Shown: positions 19,769 to 30,723 of the stretch, piece after piece | Position numbering within the stretch: the stretch's first letter is position 1 | Layout of the letters: each line of letters begins with the position of its first letter | Source of the DNA: Cytobacillus kochii | GTDB lineage: Bacteria; Bacillota; Bacilli; Bacillales; Cytobacillaceae | Assembly: GCF_020171845.1 (NCBI RefSeq) | Contig: NZ_JAIVAM010000014.1 | Span: 1 to 64,000, forward strand | Direction of reading: 5' to 3' | Length of the DNA: 64,000 nucleotides | Notes under the pieces: generated by a model | Told to the model about the DNA's origin: nothing | What the model saw: the letters and a program-made list of their open reading frames with translations, nothing else | Databases searched by the model: none | Program-made: the position numbers and the translations under genes

Positions 19769-19835
19769 ATGAGATGGTGAGTCTCACCTATCTGATTGAA
19801 CGGTATGAATGCATAATTCAATAGGAGGTGTAAAG

Positions 19836-20336
19836 ATGAGCAGCATTATCGAACAAAAGAAACAAATCGTAGAAGAAATTGCAGACAAATTCAAATCAGC
19901 TCAAACAGCAGTTGTTGTTGATTATCGCGGATTAACTGTTTCAGAAGTAACAGAACTTCGTAAACAACTACGTGAAGCGAATGTTGAATTCAAAGTTTAC
20001 AAAAACTCTATGAGTCGTCGTGCAGCAGAAGCTGCTGAACTTGCAGGCTTAAACGAACATCTTACTGGTCCTAATGCAATTGCATTCAGTACAGAGGATG
20101 TTGTCGCACCAGCGAAAATTTTAAACGAGTTTGCTAAAAAGCATGAAGCTCTTGAAATTAAAGCAGGTGTAATTGAAGGTAATATCGCTTCACAAGAAGA
20201 AGTGAAAGCTCTTGCTGAACTTCCATCTCGCGAAGGTTTACTTTCTATGCTACTCAGCGTACTTCAAGCTCCAGTTCGCAACCTTGCTCTTGCAACAAAA
20301 GCTGTTGCAGATCAAAAAGAAGAACAAGGCGCTTAA
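19836..20336 (+). CDS. rplJ: Ribosomal protein uL10
   Basis: L10 anchors the L12 dimers of the ribosomal stalk. The 166-residue protein begins [19 protein letters not shown] and contains [17 protein letters not shown] and the [15 protein letters not shown]-binding segment. The C-terminal helix that binds L12 is present. The ATG at 19836 follows AATAGGAGGTG. It is preceded by its autoregulatory leader and followed by rplL after 52 bases. Confidence 0.97.
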   Translation: MSSIIEQKKQIVEEIADKFKSAQTAVVVDYRGLTVSEVTELRKQLREANVEFKVYKNSMSRRAAEAAELAGLNEHLTGPNAIAFSTEDVVAPAKILNEFAKKHEALEIKAGVIEGNIASQEEVKALAELPSREGLLSMLLSVLQAPVRNLALATKAVADQKEEQGA

Positions 20337-20388
20337 TTATCGGTTTTAACCAATATAATCTAACAAAAATTAAGGAGGAAATTATATC

Positions 20389-20754
20389 ATGACTAAAGAA
20401 CAAATCATTGAAGCAGTTAAAAATATGACTGTTTTAGAACTTAACGATCTAGTAAAAGCAATTGAAGAAGAATTCGGAGTAACTGCTGCAGCTCCTGTAG
20501 CTGTTGCTGGTGGCGCTGCTGGTGGAGACGCTGCTGCTGAGAAAACAGAATTCGACGTAATTCTTAATTCTGCTGGCGATCAAAAAATTAAAGTTATCAA
20601 AGTTGTTCGTGAAATCACAGGTCTTGGCCTTAAAGAAGCGAAAGAAGTTGTTGATAACACTCCTAAAGCTATTAAAGAAGGCGCTTCTAAAGAAGAAGCT
20701 GAAGAAATCAAAGCTAAACTTGAAGAAGTTGGAGCTGGCGTAGAAGTTAAGTAA
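20389..20754 (+). CDS. rplL: Ribosomal protein bL12 (L7/L12)
   Basis: The stalk protein that recruits translation GTPases. The 121-residue product has the N-terminal dimerisation helix pair (1-30), an alanine- and glycine-rich hinge (about 34-50) and the C-terminal domain with [19 protein letters not shown] (about 67-85). Codon use is strongly biased, as expected of a very highly expressed gene. It starts after TAAGGAGGAAATTATATC and ends with a strong terminator. Confidence 0.97.
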   Translation: MTKEQIIEAVKNMTVLELNDLVKAIEEEFGVTAAAPVAVAGGAAGGDAAAEKTEFDVILNSAGDQKIKVIKVVREITGLGLKEAKEVVDNTPKAIKEGASKEEAEEIKAKLEEVGAGVEVK

Positions 20755-20766
20755 TATAGTTTGTTT

Positions 20767-20796
20767 AAAAGCCCGCTTGTATGAGCGGGCTTTTTT
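20767..20796 (+). terminator. Intrinsic terminator after rplL
   Basis: AAAAGCCCGCT (20767-20777) and AGCGGGCTTTTTT (20784-20796) form a strong GC-rich stem with a six-base loop and a T run. It separates rplJL from the methyltransferase gene. Confidence 0.93.
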
Positions 20797-20930
20797 AATA
20801 TCAGTTATGTGGACTGTTTAGGTAAGTGAATTTAAGGAGAACGTTACAGCAACTAACGAAACGTTTGCTTAATTTACCCTCTACCAAAAAATCCTCGCAC
20901 ATGCAGCTCTAATATCTGGAGGTGACCACT

Positions 20931-21533
20931 ATGTCAGACCATTATTATTCTAAAACGCCTAATGTCGAAAGTAATCCACGTGTTTGGAGTTACAAACTAA
21001 AAGACAAAACATTTCAATTTAAAACCGATCATGGTGTATTTTCAAAAAATGAAGTTGACTTTGGATCAAGGTTATTAATAGAGACGTTTATCCCTCCTGA
21101 AATATCTGGTGATATATTAGATGTTGGTTGTGGGTACGGCCCAATTGGTTTATCAATGGCGACGATTATGCAAGATCGTCACGTCGTCATGCTCGACGTG
21201 AATGAAAGAGCGCTTGAACTAGCACAAACGAACGGCGAGCTAAATGGTATCAACAATATCACTGTAAAAGAAAGTGACAAGTTGACAGTTGTTAAAGACC
21301 AACAATTTGCAGCTATTTTAACGAATCCACCAATAAGAGCTGGGAAACAAACTGTTCATAGTATTTTTGAAGAGAGTTTTGAATGTTTATTGCCTGGTGG
21401 AGAATTATGGGTAGTCATTCAAAAGAAGCAAGGTGCACCATCTGCTATTGAAAAGCTCTCGGAATTATTTGCTGAAGTAGATACAGTTGTGAAGAAAAAA
21501 GGCTATTTTATATTAAGAGCAAAAAAAGATTGA
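20931..21533 (+). CDS. Class I SAM-dependent methyltransferase, RsmC-like (YbxB family)
   Basis: A 200-residue methyltransferase with the SAM-binding motif ILDVGCGYGPIGLSMA (about 60-75) and the catalytic NPPIRAGK motif (about 135), the NPPY-type signature of nucleic-acid N-methyltransferases. It corresponds to Bacillus YbxB, related to the C-terminal half of RsmC, which methylates 16S rRNA guanine; the exact target here is inferred. ATG at 20931 follows CTGGAGGTGACC. Its place between rplL and rpoB is conserved in bacilli. Confidence 0.9.
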   Translation: MSDHYYSKTPNVESNPRVWSYKLKDKTFQFKTDHGVFSKNEVDFGSRLLIETFIPPEISGDILDVGCGYGPIGLSMATIMQDRHVVMLDVNERALELAQTNGELNGINNITVKESDKLTVVKDQQFAAILTNPPIRAGKQTVHSIFEESFECLLPGGELWVVIQKKQGAPSAIEKLSELFAEVDTVVKKKGYFILRAKKD

Positions 21534-21953
21534 CTTGACATTTTCGCTATGTTAGTATTGTAAAATGCCAACATAATATACTACCAATAGGGATAAAAAT
21601 TTATGCGTTATTGTATAAATTTATCCAGATGTGGGAAGTAATGAAAAGAATAGTCTAATGATGGAAATGTGGTTTTTGCTTGAAAAACCCTTTTTCTTTT
21701 TGTCTGATTGAGTTTATGTTTACGGAGGAATCTCGTGTTTTGGGGCTTCCGACGCTCTAGTTTTGGCAAAAATAGAGCGAAATGTGACTCGAGTTTAAGA
21801 TATGTCAAGCTACCTGGATAATATTTCTCATGTAAAGAGTTTATCTCACTTGTGGGCTGGAATCCACAGGTAAAAAGATAGATTCTATTATTTACATGTG
21901 AGATTCACAGGTTGCTTTTCAAATAATAACGCTTGATTTGAGGGGTGAATCAG
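21534..21953 (+). promoter_or_regulatory. rpoB upstream region: promoter and structured leader
   Basis: This 420-bp gap begins with overlapping promoter elements: TTGACT (21530-21535) with TAGTAT (21553-21558, 17-bp spacer), or TTGACA (21535-21540) with TAAAAT (21561-21566, 20-bp spacer). A terminator-like hairpin lies at 21671-21700, a CGCTCTA/TAGAGCG stem-loop at 21753-21779, and a large nested structure at 21826-21910 with competing pairings. No gene is evident. The arrangement suggests attenuation ahead of rpoBC, which is an inference. Confidence 0.65.
21671..21700 (+). terminator. Terminator-like hairpin in the rpoB leader
   Basis: GGTTTTT (21671-21677) pairs with AAAAACC (21683-21689) around GCTTG, followed by a long T-rich tract. 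It lies about 100 bases after the proposed promoter and so would stop early transcripts. Confidence 0.6.
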
Positions 21954-24900
21954 TTGACAGGTCAACTAGTTCAGTATGGACGACACCGCCAACGTAGAAG
22001 TTACGCACGAATCAGTGAAGTTTTAGAATTACCAAATCTAATCGAAATCCAAACCTCTTCTTATCAATGGTTTCTTGATGAGGGTTTAAGAGAGATGTTT
22101 CACGACATTTCTCCGATTGAAGACTTTACTGGTAATTTATCGCTTGAATTTATTGATTACAGCCTTGGCGATCCAAAATATTCGGTTGAGGAATCGAAGG
22201 AACGAGATGTTACATATTCTGCACCTTTGCGTGTGAAAGTGCGTCTTGTGAACAAAGAAACAGGCGAAGTCAAAGATCAGGATGTCTTTATGGGTGACTT
22301 CCCGCTTATGACAGAAACAGGAACATTTGTAATTAATGGCGCAGAACGTGTCATTGTTTCGCAATTGGTGCGTTCTCCGAGCGTATACTTTAGCGGAAAA
22401 CTCGATAAAAACGGGAAAAAAGGCTTTACTGCCACTGTTATCCCGAACCGCGGCGCTTGGCTTGAGTATGAAACTGATGCCAAAGATGTCGTATACGTTA
22501 GAATAGATCGTACGAGGAAGCTACCCGTTACGGTTCTTTTGCGTGCACTAGGGTTCGGATCTGATCAAGAAATCATCGAATTAATTGGTGACAATGAATA
22601 TATCCGTAATACGCTTGAAAAGGACAACACTGAAGGTACGGACAAAGCATTGCTCGAAATCTATGAGCGTCTTCGTCCTGGTGAACCACCGACTGTTGAG
22701 AATGCAAAAAGCTTACTTGTATCAAGATTCTTTGATCCAAAACGCTATGATTTAGCAAATGTTGGACGTTACAAGATTAATAAAAAGCTTCATATAAAAA
22801 ATAGATTATTTGGCCAAAGATTAGCTGAGAATTTGGTTGATCCTGAAACAGGGGAAATCATTGCTGAAAAAGGTGTTGTACTTGATCGTAGAACACTTGA
22901 TCGAATTCTTCCTTATCTTGAGAAGAATGTTGGCTTTAAGAAAGTGGACCTTGTCGGCGGCGTTATAGATCAAGAAGTCGATGTCCAATCGATTAAAATT
23001 TATGCACCGAATGAAGATGGCGAGAAAGTCATTAATGTAATCGGTAATGCGTATGTAGAAGAAGCTGTGAAGAATATTTCACCGGCTGATATTATTGCTT
23101 CTATTAGCTATTTCTTTGATTTATTGCATGGTGTCGGCGATACAGATGATATTGACCACCTTGGTAATAGAAGATTACGTTCTGTTGGTGAGCTATTGCA
23201 AAACCAATTCCGTATCGGTTTATCAAGAATGGAGCGTGTAGTTCGTGAGAGAATGTCCATTCAAGACACGAACACAATTACACCACAACAATTAATCAAC
23301 ATTCGTCCTGTTATTGCATCTATTAAAGAATTCTTTGGTAGCTCTCAATTGTCTCAGTTCATGGACCAAACAAATCCATTAGCTGAGTTAACACATAAGC
23401 GACGTCTATCAGCCTTAGGACCTGGTGGATTAACACGTGAGCGTGCAGGTTTTGAAGTGCGGGACGTTCACTATTCCCACTATGGTCGTATGTGTCCAAT
23501 TGAAACGCCAGAGGGACCGAATATCGGATTAATTAACTCTTTATCATCCTTTGCGAAAGTGAATCGTTTCGGATTTATTGAAACACCTTATCGTCGTATT
23601 GATCACGAAACAGGTACAGTATCTTCAAGAATCGATTACTTAACAGCTGATGAGGAAGATAATTATGTTGTAGCCCAAGCGAATGCAAGACTAGGTGAAG
23701 ATGGTTCATTTGTTGACGAGGAAGTTGTTGCTCGTTTTAGAGGGGAAAATACTGTTGTTAAACGTGACCGTGTTGATTACATGGATGTATCACCTAAGCA
23801 GGTTGTATCTGCAGCGACTGCATGTATCCCGTTCTTAGAGAATGATGACTCTAACCGTGCCTTAATGGGTGCCAACATGCAACGACAAGCTGTGCCTCTT
23901 ATGCAGCCAGAAGCACCACGCGTTGGAACAGGAATGGAATATGTTTCTGGTAAAGATTCTGGTGCTGCAGTGATTTGTAAGCACGAAGGTATTGTTGAGC
24001 ATGTTGAAGCGAAAGAAGTTTGGGTAAGACGTGTGAAAGAAGTAGATGGCCAAGAAGTAAAAGGCGATCTTGATAAATATAGAATGCTTAAGTTCATTCG
24101 TTCCAACCAAGGTACATGTTACAACCAAAGACCAATTGTTGCGGTTGGTAACCGTGTAACGAAAGGTGAAATCCTTGCTGACGGACCATCAATGGAACTT
24201 GGTGAACTTGCGCTTGGACGTAATGTTCTCGTTGCTTTCATGACATGGGACGGTTATAACTACGAGGATGCGATCATCATGAGTGAGCGCCTTGTAAAAG
24301 ATGATGTATACACTTCGATTCATATTGAAGAGTATGAGTCAGAGTCTCGTGATACGAAGCTTGGACCTGAAGAAATTACTCGTGACATCCCGAATGTTGG
24401 GGAAGATGCCCTACGTAATTTAGATGAGCGCGGTATTATTCGCACAGGTGCTGAAGTGAAAGATGGGGACTTGTTAGTTGGTAAAGTAACGCCTAAAGGT
24501 GTAACAGAACTAACTGCAGAGGAAAGACTACTTCATGCTATCTTCGGTGAAAAAGCACGTGAAGTACGTGATACATCCTTGCGTGTACCACATGGTGGAG
24601 GCGGTATCGTACTAGATGTCAAAGTCTTCAATCGTGAAGATGGCGATGAACTACCTCCAGGTGTAAACCAACTTGTACGTGTTTATATTGTTCAGAAGCG
24701 TAAGATTTCTGAAGGGGACAAAATGGCCGGTCGACATGGTAATAAAGGGGTTATCTCTCGTATTTTACCGGAAGAAGATATGCCGTATTTACCAGATGGC
24801 ACACCGGTTGATATCATGTTGAACCCATTAGGGGTACCTTCTCGTATGAACATTGGTCAGGTTCTTGAACTACACCTTGGAATGGCGGCAAGATCACTAG

Positions 24901-25517
24901 GTATTCATGTGGCTTCACCAGTATTTGATGGTGCAAACGAGGAAGATGTTTGGGAAACAATCGAAGAAGCTGGTATGGCTCGTGATGCGAAAACAGTTCT
25001 TTATGATGGACGTTCAGGAGAGCCATTTGATAACCGTGTATCTGTTGGTGTCATGTATATGATCAAACTAGCACACATGGTTGATGATAAACTTCACGCT
25101 CGTTCTACTGGACCTTACTCACTTGTTACGCAACAACCGCTTGGTGGTAAAGCACAATTCGGTGGACAGCGTTTTGGTGAGATGGAGGTTTGGGCACTTG
25201 AAGCCTATGGTGCTGCTTATACACTTCAAGAGATCTTAACAGTTAAATCGGATGATGTCGTTGGACGTGTGAAAACATATGAATCCATCGTTAAGGGTGA
25301 AAATGTACCGGAACCTGGTGTCCCTGAATCATTCAAAGTATTAATTAAAGAACTTCAAAGCTTAGGTATGGATGTAAAAATCCTTTCAGGCGATGAAAAA
25401 GAGATAGAAATGCGTGATACGGATGATGAAGAGGATATGCAACAGGCTGAATCCTTAACAATCGCTCCAGATACGCAAGAAACAGAAGAAGCAGAAACAG
25501 TAGCAACAAAAGAATAA
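21954..25517 (+). CDS. rpoB: RNA polymerase beta subunit
   Basis: The catalytic beta subunit, 1187 residues from the TTG at 21954 (the start used in Bacillus, giving [16 protein letters not shown]). An in-frame GTG at 21945 would overlap the AGGGGTG ribosome binding site. The rifampicin-binding cluster reads [13 protein letters not shown] ... [10 protein letters not shown], the drug-sensitive wild type. Later conserved blocks such as [12 protein letters not shown] (about 922) are intact. The C-terminal tail is acidic. rpoC follows after 120 bp containing a perfect stem-loop. Confidence 0.98.
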   Translation: MTGQLVQYGRHRQRRSYARISEVLELPNLIEIQTSSYQWFLDEGLREMFHDISPIEDFTGNLSLEFIDYSLGDPKYSVEESKERDVTYSAPLRVKVRLVNKETGEVKDQDVFMGDFPLMTETGTFVINGAERVIVSQLVRSPSVYFSGKLDKNGKKGFTATVIPNRGAWLEYETDAKDVVYVRIDRTRKLPVTVLLRALGFGSDQEIIELIGDNEYIRNTLEKDNTEGTDKALLEIYERLRPGEPPTVENAKSLLVSRFFDPKRYDLANVGRYKINKKLHIKNRLFGQRLAENLVDPETGEIIAEKGVVLDRRTLDRILPYLEKNVGFKKVDLVGGVIDQEVDVQSIKIYAPNEDGEKVINVIGNAYVEEAVKNISPADIIASISYFFDLLHGVGDTDDIDHLGNRRLRSVGELLQNQFRIGLSRMERVVRERMSIQDTNTITPQQLINIRPVIASIKEFFGSSQLSQFMDQTNPLAELTHKRRLSALGPGGLTRERAGFEVRDVHYSHYGRMCPIETPEGPNIGLINSLSSFAKVNRFGFIETPYRRIDHETGTVSSRIDYLTADEEDNYVVAQANARLGEDGSFVDEEVVARFRGENTVVKRDRVDYMDVSPKQVVSAATACIPFLENDDSNRALMGANMQRQAVPLMQPEAPRVGTGMEYVSGKDSGAAVICKHEGIVEHVEAKEVWVRRVKEVDGQEVKGDLDKYRMLKFIRSNQGTCYNQRPIVAVGNRVTKGEILADGPSMELGELALGRNVLVAFMTWDGYNYEDAIIMSERLVKDDVYTSIHIEEYESESRDTKLGPEEITRDIPNVGEDALRNLDERGIIRTGAEVKDGDLLVGKVTPKGVTELTAEERLLHAIFGEKAREVRDTSLRVPHGGGGIVLDVKVFNREDGDELPPGVNQLVRVYIVQKRKISEGDKMAGRHGNKGVISRILPEEDMPYLPDGTPVDIMLNPLGVPSRMNIGQVLELHLGMAARSLGIHVASPVFDGANEEDVWETIEEAGMARDAKTVLYDGRSGEPFDNRVSVGVMYMIKLAHMVDDKLHARSTGPYSLVTQQPLGGKAQFGGQRFGEMEVWALEAYGAAYTLQEILTVKSDDVVGRVKTYESIVKGENVPEPGVPESFKVLIKELQSLGMDVKILSGDEKEIEMRDTDDEEDMQQAESLTIAPDTQETEEAETVATKE

Positions 25518-25527
25518 ATTTGAACAA

Positions 25528-25548
25528 GGAGGGCGATCACTGCCCTCC
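25528..25548 (+). other. Stem-loop between rpoB and rpoC
   Basis: GGAGGGC (25528-25534) pairs perfectly with GCCCTCC (25542-25548) around GATCACT. There is no T run, so it is not a standard terminator; it may stabilise or mark a processing point between the two mRNAs. Confidence 0.8.
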
Positions 25549-25637
25549 ATTCGAGCTAAGTGGAATAGATGACTGGGACCCAAACTTATTGATAAGTTAA
25601 TGGGAAAAACCTGTAGATCGAAAGGGAGGTAGGCCCC

Positions 25638-28600
25638 TTGCTAGATGTTAATAATTTCGAGTATATGAAAATAGGTCTCGCTTCACCAGATAAAATCCGC
25701 TCATGGTCTCATGGTGAAGTAAAGAAACCTGAAACAATCAATTATCGTACATTAAAACCTGAAAAAGATGGTTTGTTTTGTGAACGTATTTTCGGTCCAA
25801 CAAAGGACTGGGAGTGTCATTGTGGTAAATACAAACGCGTTCGTTATAAAGGTGTTGTTTGTGATCGTTGTGGTGTTGAAGTTACACGTGCTAAAGTTCG
25901 TCGTGAAAGAATGGGGCACATTGAGCTAGCAGCGCCAGTATCACATATTTGGTACTTTAAAGGTATTCCAAGCCGTATGGGTCTTGTTCTTGATATGTCT
26001 CCTCGTGCTTTGGAAGAAGTAATTTATTTTGCATCTTATGTTGTAACCGAATCCGGAGATACAGCATTAGAGAAAAAACAATTACTCTCTGAAAAAGAAT
26101 ACCGTGCTTACCGTGAAAAATACGGTAATAAGTTCCAAGCGTCTATGGGTGCGGAGTCAATTAGAAAGTTACTTTCAGATATTGACCTTGATAAAGAAGT
26201 AGATACGTTAAAAGAAGAATTAAAAACTGCACAAGGGCAACGTCGTACACGTGCAATTAAACGATTAGAAGTGCTTGAAGCATTCCGTGGTTCAGGAAAT
26301 GAACCGAGCTGGATGATTCTTGATGTGCTACCAGTTATTCCTCCAGAGCTTCGTCCAATGGTTCAACTAGACGGTGGTCGTTTTGCTACATCAGATTTGA
26401 ATGATCTTTATCGTCGTGTAATTAACCGTAATAACCGTTTGAAGCGTTTATTAGACCTTGGTGCTCCAAGCATCATCGTTCAAAATGAAAAGCGTATGCT
26501 TCAAGAAGCTGTTGACGCTTTAATTGATAACGGTCGTCGTGGACGTCCTGTTACTGGTCCTGGTAATAGACCACTTAAATCACTATCTCATATGTTAAAA
26601 GGTAAACAAGGACGTTTCCGTCAAAACTTGCTCGGTAAGCGTGTTGACTACTCTGGCCGTTCTGTTATTGTCGTTGGTCCAAACTTGAAAATGTATCAAT
26701 GTGGACTACCTAAAGAAATGGCATTGGAGTTATTTAAACCGTTTGTCATGAAAGAGTTAGTTGAAAAGGGCCTAGCACATAACATTAAATCAGCTAAACG
26801 TAAAATCGAAAAAGTTCACCCTGAAGTTTGGGATGTACTTGAGAGTGTCATTAAGGAGCATCCGGTATTATTAAACCGTGCCCCTACACTTCATAGATTA
26901 GGGATTCAAGCATTTGAACCTACGTTGGTTGAAGGACGTGCCATTCGTTTGCATCCACTTGTTTGTACAGCATATAATGCTGACTTTGATGGTGACCAAA
27001 TGGCGGTTCACGTACCTTTATCAGCAGAAGCGCAAGCTGAAGCTAGATTGCTTATGTTGGCAGCACAAAACATCCTGAATCCTAAGGATGGTAAACCAGT
27101 TGTTACGCCTTCTCAAGATATGGTGTTAGGTAACTATTACTTAACCTTAGAAAGAGAAAATGCTGTTGGTGAAGGAATGGTCTTTAACGACACAAGCGAG
27201 GCGTTACTTGCTTACCAAAACGGATATGTTCACTTGCACACTAGAGTAGCTGTCCATGCTGGTTCGTTAAAAAATGAAACATTCACTGAAGAACAAAACA
27301 AACAACTATTAATGACAACAGTTGGTAAACTGGTATTCAATGAAATTTTACCGAAAACATTCCCGTATATTAACGAACCAACAAAAGAAAATCTTGAAAT
27401 TGAAACACCGAAGAAATACTTTATTGATAAAGCTACTGATATTCCTGAAGCGATTCGTACAATGCCAATTGTCGATCCGTTTAAGAAGAAAATTCTTGGA
27501 AATATCATTGCTGAAGTATTTAAACGCTTCAAGATTACTGAAACATCAAAAATGCTAGACCGTATGAAGAATTTAGGTTTCAAATATTCAACTAAGGCTG
27601 GTATTACCGTTGGTGTGTCAGACATCGTTGTATTAGGTGAAAAAGAAGAAATTCTTCATGAAGCTCAGAATAAAGTTGATAATGTATTAAAACAATTTAG
27701 ACGTGGTCTTATCACTGAAGAGGAACGTTATGACAGAGTTATCTCTATCTGGAGTGCAGCGAAAGATAATATCCAATCGAAACTAATGAAATCATTGGAT
27801 AAATCCAACCCAATCTTCATGATGAGTGATTCAGGTGCCCGTGGTAACGCATCTAACTTTACACAGTTAGCTGGTATGCGTGGTCTTATGGCCAACCCGG
27901 CTGGTCGTATTATTGAATTACCGATTAAATCAAGTTTCCGTGAAGGATTAACTGTATTAGAGTACTTTATCTCTACTCACGGTGCGCGTAAAGGTCTTGC
28001 TGATACAGCCCTTAAAACAGCTGACTCTGGTTACCTTACTCGCCGTCTTGTTGATGTTGCACAGGACGTAATTGTACGTGAAGATGATTGTGGTACAGAT
28101 CGTGGCTTATTGATTTCTTCCTTGAAGGAAGGAACAGAAGTGATTGAAAGCCTAGAGGAACGTTTAATCGGTCGTCATGTAAGAAAAGCGATTAGACATC
28201 CGGAAACAAATGAAATCATTGCACGTGAAAATGAATTGATTACTGAAGATTTATCTGCAGAAATCATCGCTGCAGGCGTTGAAGAAGCATGGATTCGCTC
28301 TGCGTTCACATGTAATACTCGCCACGGTGTATGTAAAAAATGTTACGGACGTAACTTGGCTACTGGTCAAGAAGTTGAAGTCGGTGAAGCAGTTGGTATT
28401 ATTGCCGCACAATCAATTGGTGAACCAGGTACACAGTTAACGATGCGTACATTCCATACAGGTGGGGTTGCAGGAGACGATATTACACAAGGTCTTCCAC
28501 GTATCCAAGAGATTTTTGAAGCACGTAACCCTAAAGGTCAAGCGGTTATTTCAGAAATCAAAGGTATAGTGGTTGGCATTAATGAAGGTCGCGATCGTCA

Positions 28601-29234
28601 GCATGAAATCGTTATTCAAGGTGAAGTTGAATCACGCACTTATACTGCACCTTATACTGCGCGCTTAAAAGTAGCAATTAATGATGAAGTGGAACGCGGT
28701 CAAGAGCTAACAGAAGGTTCTATCGATCCGAAAGAGTTAATTAAAGTGAGAGATGTTACAGCAGTTCAAGAATACTTGCTACGTGAAGTACAAAAAGTTT
28801 ATCGTATGCAAGGGGTTGAAATCGGTGATAAACACGTCGAAGTAATGGTACGTCAAATGCTTCGTAAAGTACGTGTTATCGATGCAGCTGAGACAGATGT
28901 ACTTCCAGGTACATTGCTTGATATCCATCAATTTACTGATGCGAATAGAAAAGCACTTATGGAAGGTAAAATGCCAGCTACTGGACGTCCGGTATTACTT
29001 GGTATTACCAAAGCATCTCTTGAAACTGATTCCTTCTTATCCGCTGCCTCATTCCAAGAAACAACTAGAGTTCTTACAGATGCAGCGATTAAAGGAAAAC
29101 GTGATGAGTTACTCGGCTTGAAAGAAAATGTTATCATTGGTAAACTTGTTCCAGCTGGTACAGGTATGCAACGTTATCGTCAAGCAGAGCCTTATACAAA
29201 AGAGACAGTTGAAGAAACAATCACGGTAGAATAA
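25638..29234 (+). CDS. rpoC: RNA polymerase beta' subunit
   Basis: The largest subunit, 1198 residues, starting at TTG 25638 ([17 protein letters not shown]) after GGGAGGTAGG. Visible landmarks are the N-terminal zinc finger ([20 protein letters not shown], about 60-79), the magnesium-binding NADFDGDQ (about 447), the bridge-helix/trigger-loop region ([18 protein letters not shown], about 734) and the second zinc site [13 protein letters not shown] (about 891). Length and order match other bacilli. Confidence 0.98.
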   Translation: MLDVNNFEYMKIGLASPDKIRSWSHGEVKKPETINYRTLKPEKDGLFCERIFGPTKDWECHCGKYKRVRYKGVVCDRCGVEVTRAKVRRERMGHIELAAPVSHIWYFKGIPSRMGLVLDMSPRALEEVIYFASYVVTESGDTALEKKQLLSEKEYRAYREKYGNKFQASMGAESIRKLLSDIDLDKEVDTLKEELKTAQGQRRTRAIKRLEVLEAFRGSGNEPSWMILDVLPVIPPELRPMVQLDGGRFATSDLNDLYRRVINRNNRLKRLLDLGAPSIIVQNEKRMLQEAVDALIDNGRRGRPVTGPGNRPLKSLSHMLKGKQGRFRQNLLGKRVDYSGRSVIVVGPNLKMYQCGLPKEMALELFKPFVMKELVEKGLAHNIKSAKRKIEKVHPEVWDVLESVIKEHPVLLNRAPTLHRLGIQAFEPTLVEGRAIRLHPLVCTAYNADFDGDQMAVHVPLSAEAQAEARLLMLAAQNILNPKDGKPVVTPSQDMVLGNYYLTLERENAVGEGMVFNDTSEALLAYQNGYVHLHTRVAVHAGSLKNETFTEEQNKQLLMTTVGKLVFNEILPKTFPYINEPTKENLEIETPKKYFIDKATDIPEAIRTMPIVDPFKKKILGNIIAEVFKRFKITETSKMLDRMKNLGFKYSTKAGITVGVSDIVVLGEKEEILHEAQNKVDNVLKQFRRGLITEEERYDRVISIWSAAKDNIQSKLMKSLDKSNPIFMMSDSGARGNASNFTQLAGMRGLMANPAGRIIELPIKSSFREGLTVLEYFISTHGARKGLADTALKTADSGYLTRRLVDVAQDVIVREDDCGTDRGLLISSLKEGTEVIESLEERLIGRHVRKAIRHPETNEIIARENELITEDLSAEIIAAGVEEAWIRSAFTCNTRHGVCKKCYGRNLATGQEVEVGEAVGIIAAQSIGEPGTQLTMRTFHTGGVAGDDITQGLPRIQEIFEARNPKGQAVISEIKGIVVGINEGRDRQHEIVIQGEVESRTYTAPYTARLKVAINDEVERGQELTEGSIDPKELIKVRDVTAVQEYLLREVQKVYRMQGVEIGDKHVEVMVRQMLRKVRVIDAAETDVLPGTLLDIHQFTDANRKALMEGKMPATGRPVLLGITKASLETDSFLSAASFQETTRVLTDAAIKGKRDELLGLKENVIIGKLVPAGTGMQRYRQAEPYTKETVEETITVE

Positions 29235-29306
29235 TGATAGAAGTAAGGGTGTCGTTCTTTTTAAGAATGGCACCGACCTTCTATATTAAAAAAATATGAA
29301 TGATTG

Positions 29307-29335
29307 TTGACATCATTTTCAAATGGTGGTAATAT
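29307..29335 (+). promoter_or_regulatory. Sigma-A promoter of the str operon (rplGB-rpsL-rpsG-fusA-tuf)
   Basis: TTGACA (29307-29312), exactly 17 bp, TAATAT (29330-29335), 44 bp ahead of the L7Ae-like gene. It is one of the best promoter matches in the window. An imperfect inverted repeat at about 29247-29282 precedes it. Confidence 0.8.
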
Positions 29336-29378
29336 AGCAAAGGTGCTCCTATTACTGGATACTTTGGAGGATGAATTT

Positions 29379-29627
29379 ATGTCTTATGAAAAAGTATTGC
29401 AGGCGAAAGAAATTATAGTAGGAACTAAACAAACAGTGAAAGCTCTTAAATCTGGAATTGTATCTGAAGTAGTCATCGCTAGCGATACAAATTTTCAAGT
29501 CAAATCTATGATAGAAGAAGCTGCTAAAGATCATAACGTTCCAATCACATATGTTGATTCGATGAAAAAGCTTGGTAAAGCATGTGGGATAGATGTAGGT
29601 GCTGCAGCTGTTGCATTAACTATTTAA
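29379..29627 (+). CDS. rplGB: L7Ae/L30e-family RNA-binding protein (YbxF type)
   Basis: An 82-residue L7Ae-fold protein that begins MSYEKVLQAKEIIVGTKQT and ends with the conserved KKLGKACGIDVGAAAVAL motif. Proteins of this family bind K-turn RNA; YbxF associates with the ribosome in Bacillus, and its precise function is modest or unclear. ATG at 29379 follows TTGGAGGATGAATTT. It is the first gene of the str operon. Confidence 0.93.
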   Translation: MSYEKVLQAKEIIVGTKQTVKALKSGIVSEVVIASDTNFQVKSMIEEAAKDHNVPITYVDSMKKLGKACGIDVGAAAVALTI

Positions 29628-29636
29628 AAACTGTTT

Positions 29637-29656
29637 TTGTAGATAGAAATCTGCAA
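29637..29656 (+). other. Stem-loop ahead of rpsL
   Basis: TTGTAGAT and ATCTGCAA pair with one G-U around AGAA, ten bases after the preceding stop codon; a loose T-rich stretch (TTTGTTTTTG) follows. It might attenuate or process the str mRNA. Confidence 0.5.
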
Positions 29657-29731
29657 GGACTTTGTTTTTGCCTTTAAATGAACCACCTGGATGTGTGGGC
29701 TTACATGAAAAGATGAAGGGAGGAAAAATAC

Positions 29732-30154
29732 ATGCCTACTATTAATCAATTAGTACGCAAGCCTCGTAAAACAAAGGAAGAGAAATCAACTTCTCCTGCG
29801 TTGAACAAAGGTTATAACAGCTTCAAAAAAGTACAAACGAACATATCTTCACCACAAAAACGCGGTGTATGTACTCGTGTTGGTACAATGACTCCAAAAA
29901 AACCAAACTCAGCGTTGCGTAAATATGCACGTGTACGTTTAACTAACGGAATCGAAGTAAATGCTTATATTCCTGGTATTGGTCATAACCTACAAGAGCA
30001 CAGTGTGGTACTTATCCGTGGCGGTCGTGTAAAAGACTTACCGGGTGTACGTTACCATATCGTTCGTGGTGCACTTGATACTGCTGGTGTTAACAACCGT
30101 ATGCAAGGTCGTTCTAAATACGGTGCTAAACGTCCTAAAGCAGCTAAGAAATAA
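29732..30154 (+). CDS. rpsL: Ribosomal protein uS12
   Basis: S12 lies at the decoding centre. The 140-residue product begins [15 protein letters not shown] and contains [18 protein letters not shown], whose lysines are the classical streptomycin-resistance positions and are wild type here, and [20 protein letters not shown]. The start follows AAGGGAGGAAAAATAC. The next gene is rpsG after 44 bases. Confidence 0.98.
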   Translation: MPTINQLVRKPRKTKEEKSTSPALNKGYNSFKKVQTNISSPQKRGVCTRVGTMTPKKPNSALRKYARVRLTNGIEVNAYIPGIGHNLQEHSVVLIRGGRVKDLPGVRYHIVRGALDTAGVNNRMQGRSKYGAKRPKAAKK

Positions 30155-30171
30155 TTCACAAATAAAAATAA

Positions 30172-30669
<498 letters not shown>

Positions 30670-30723
30670 GATTCATTTTTATATTATAAAAACAATTCCC
30701 ATACTAGGAAGGAGAAAGACACA

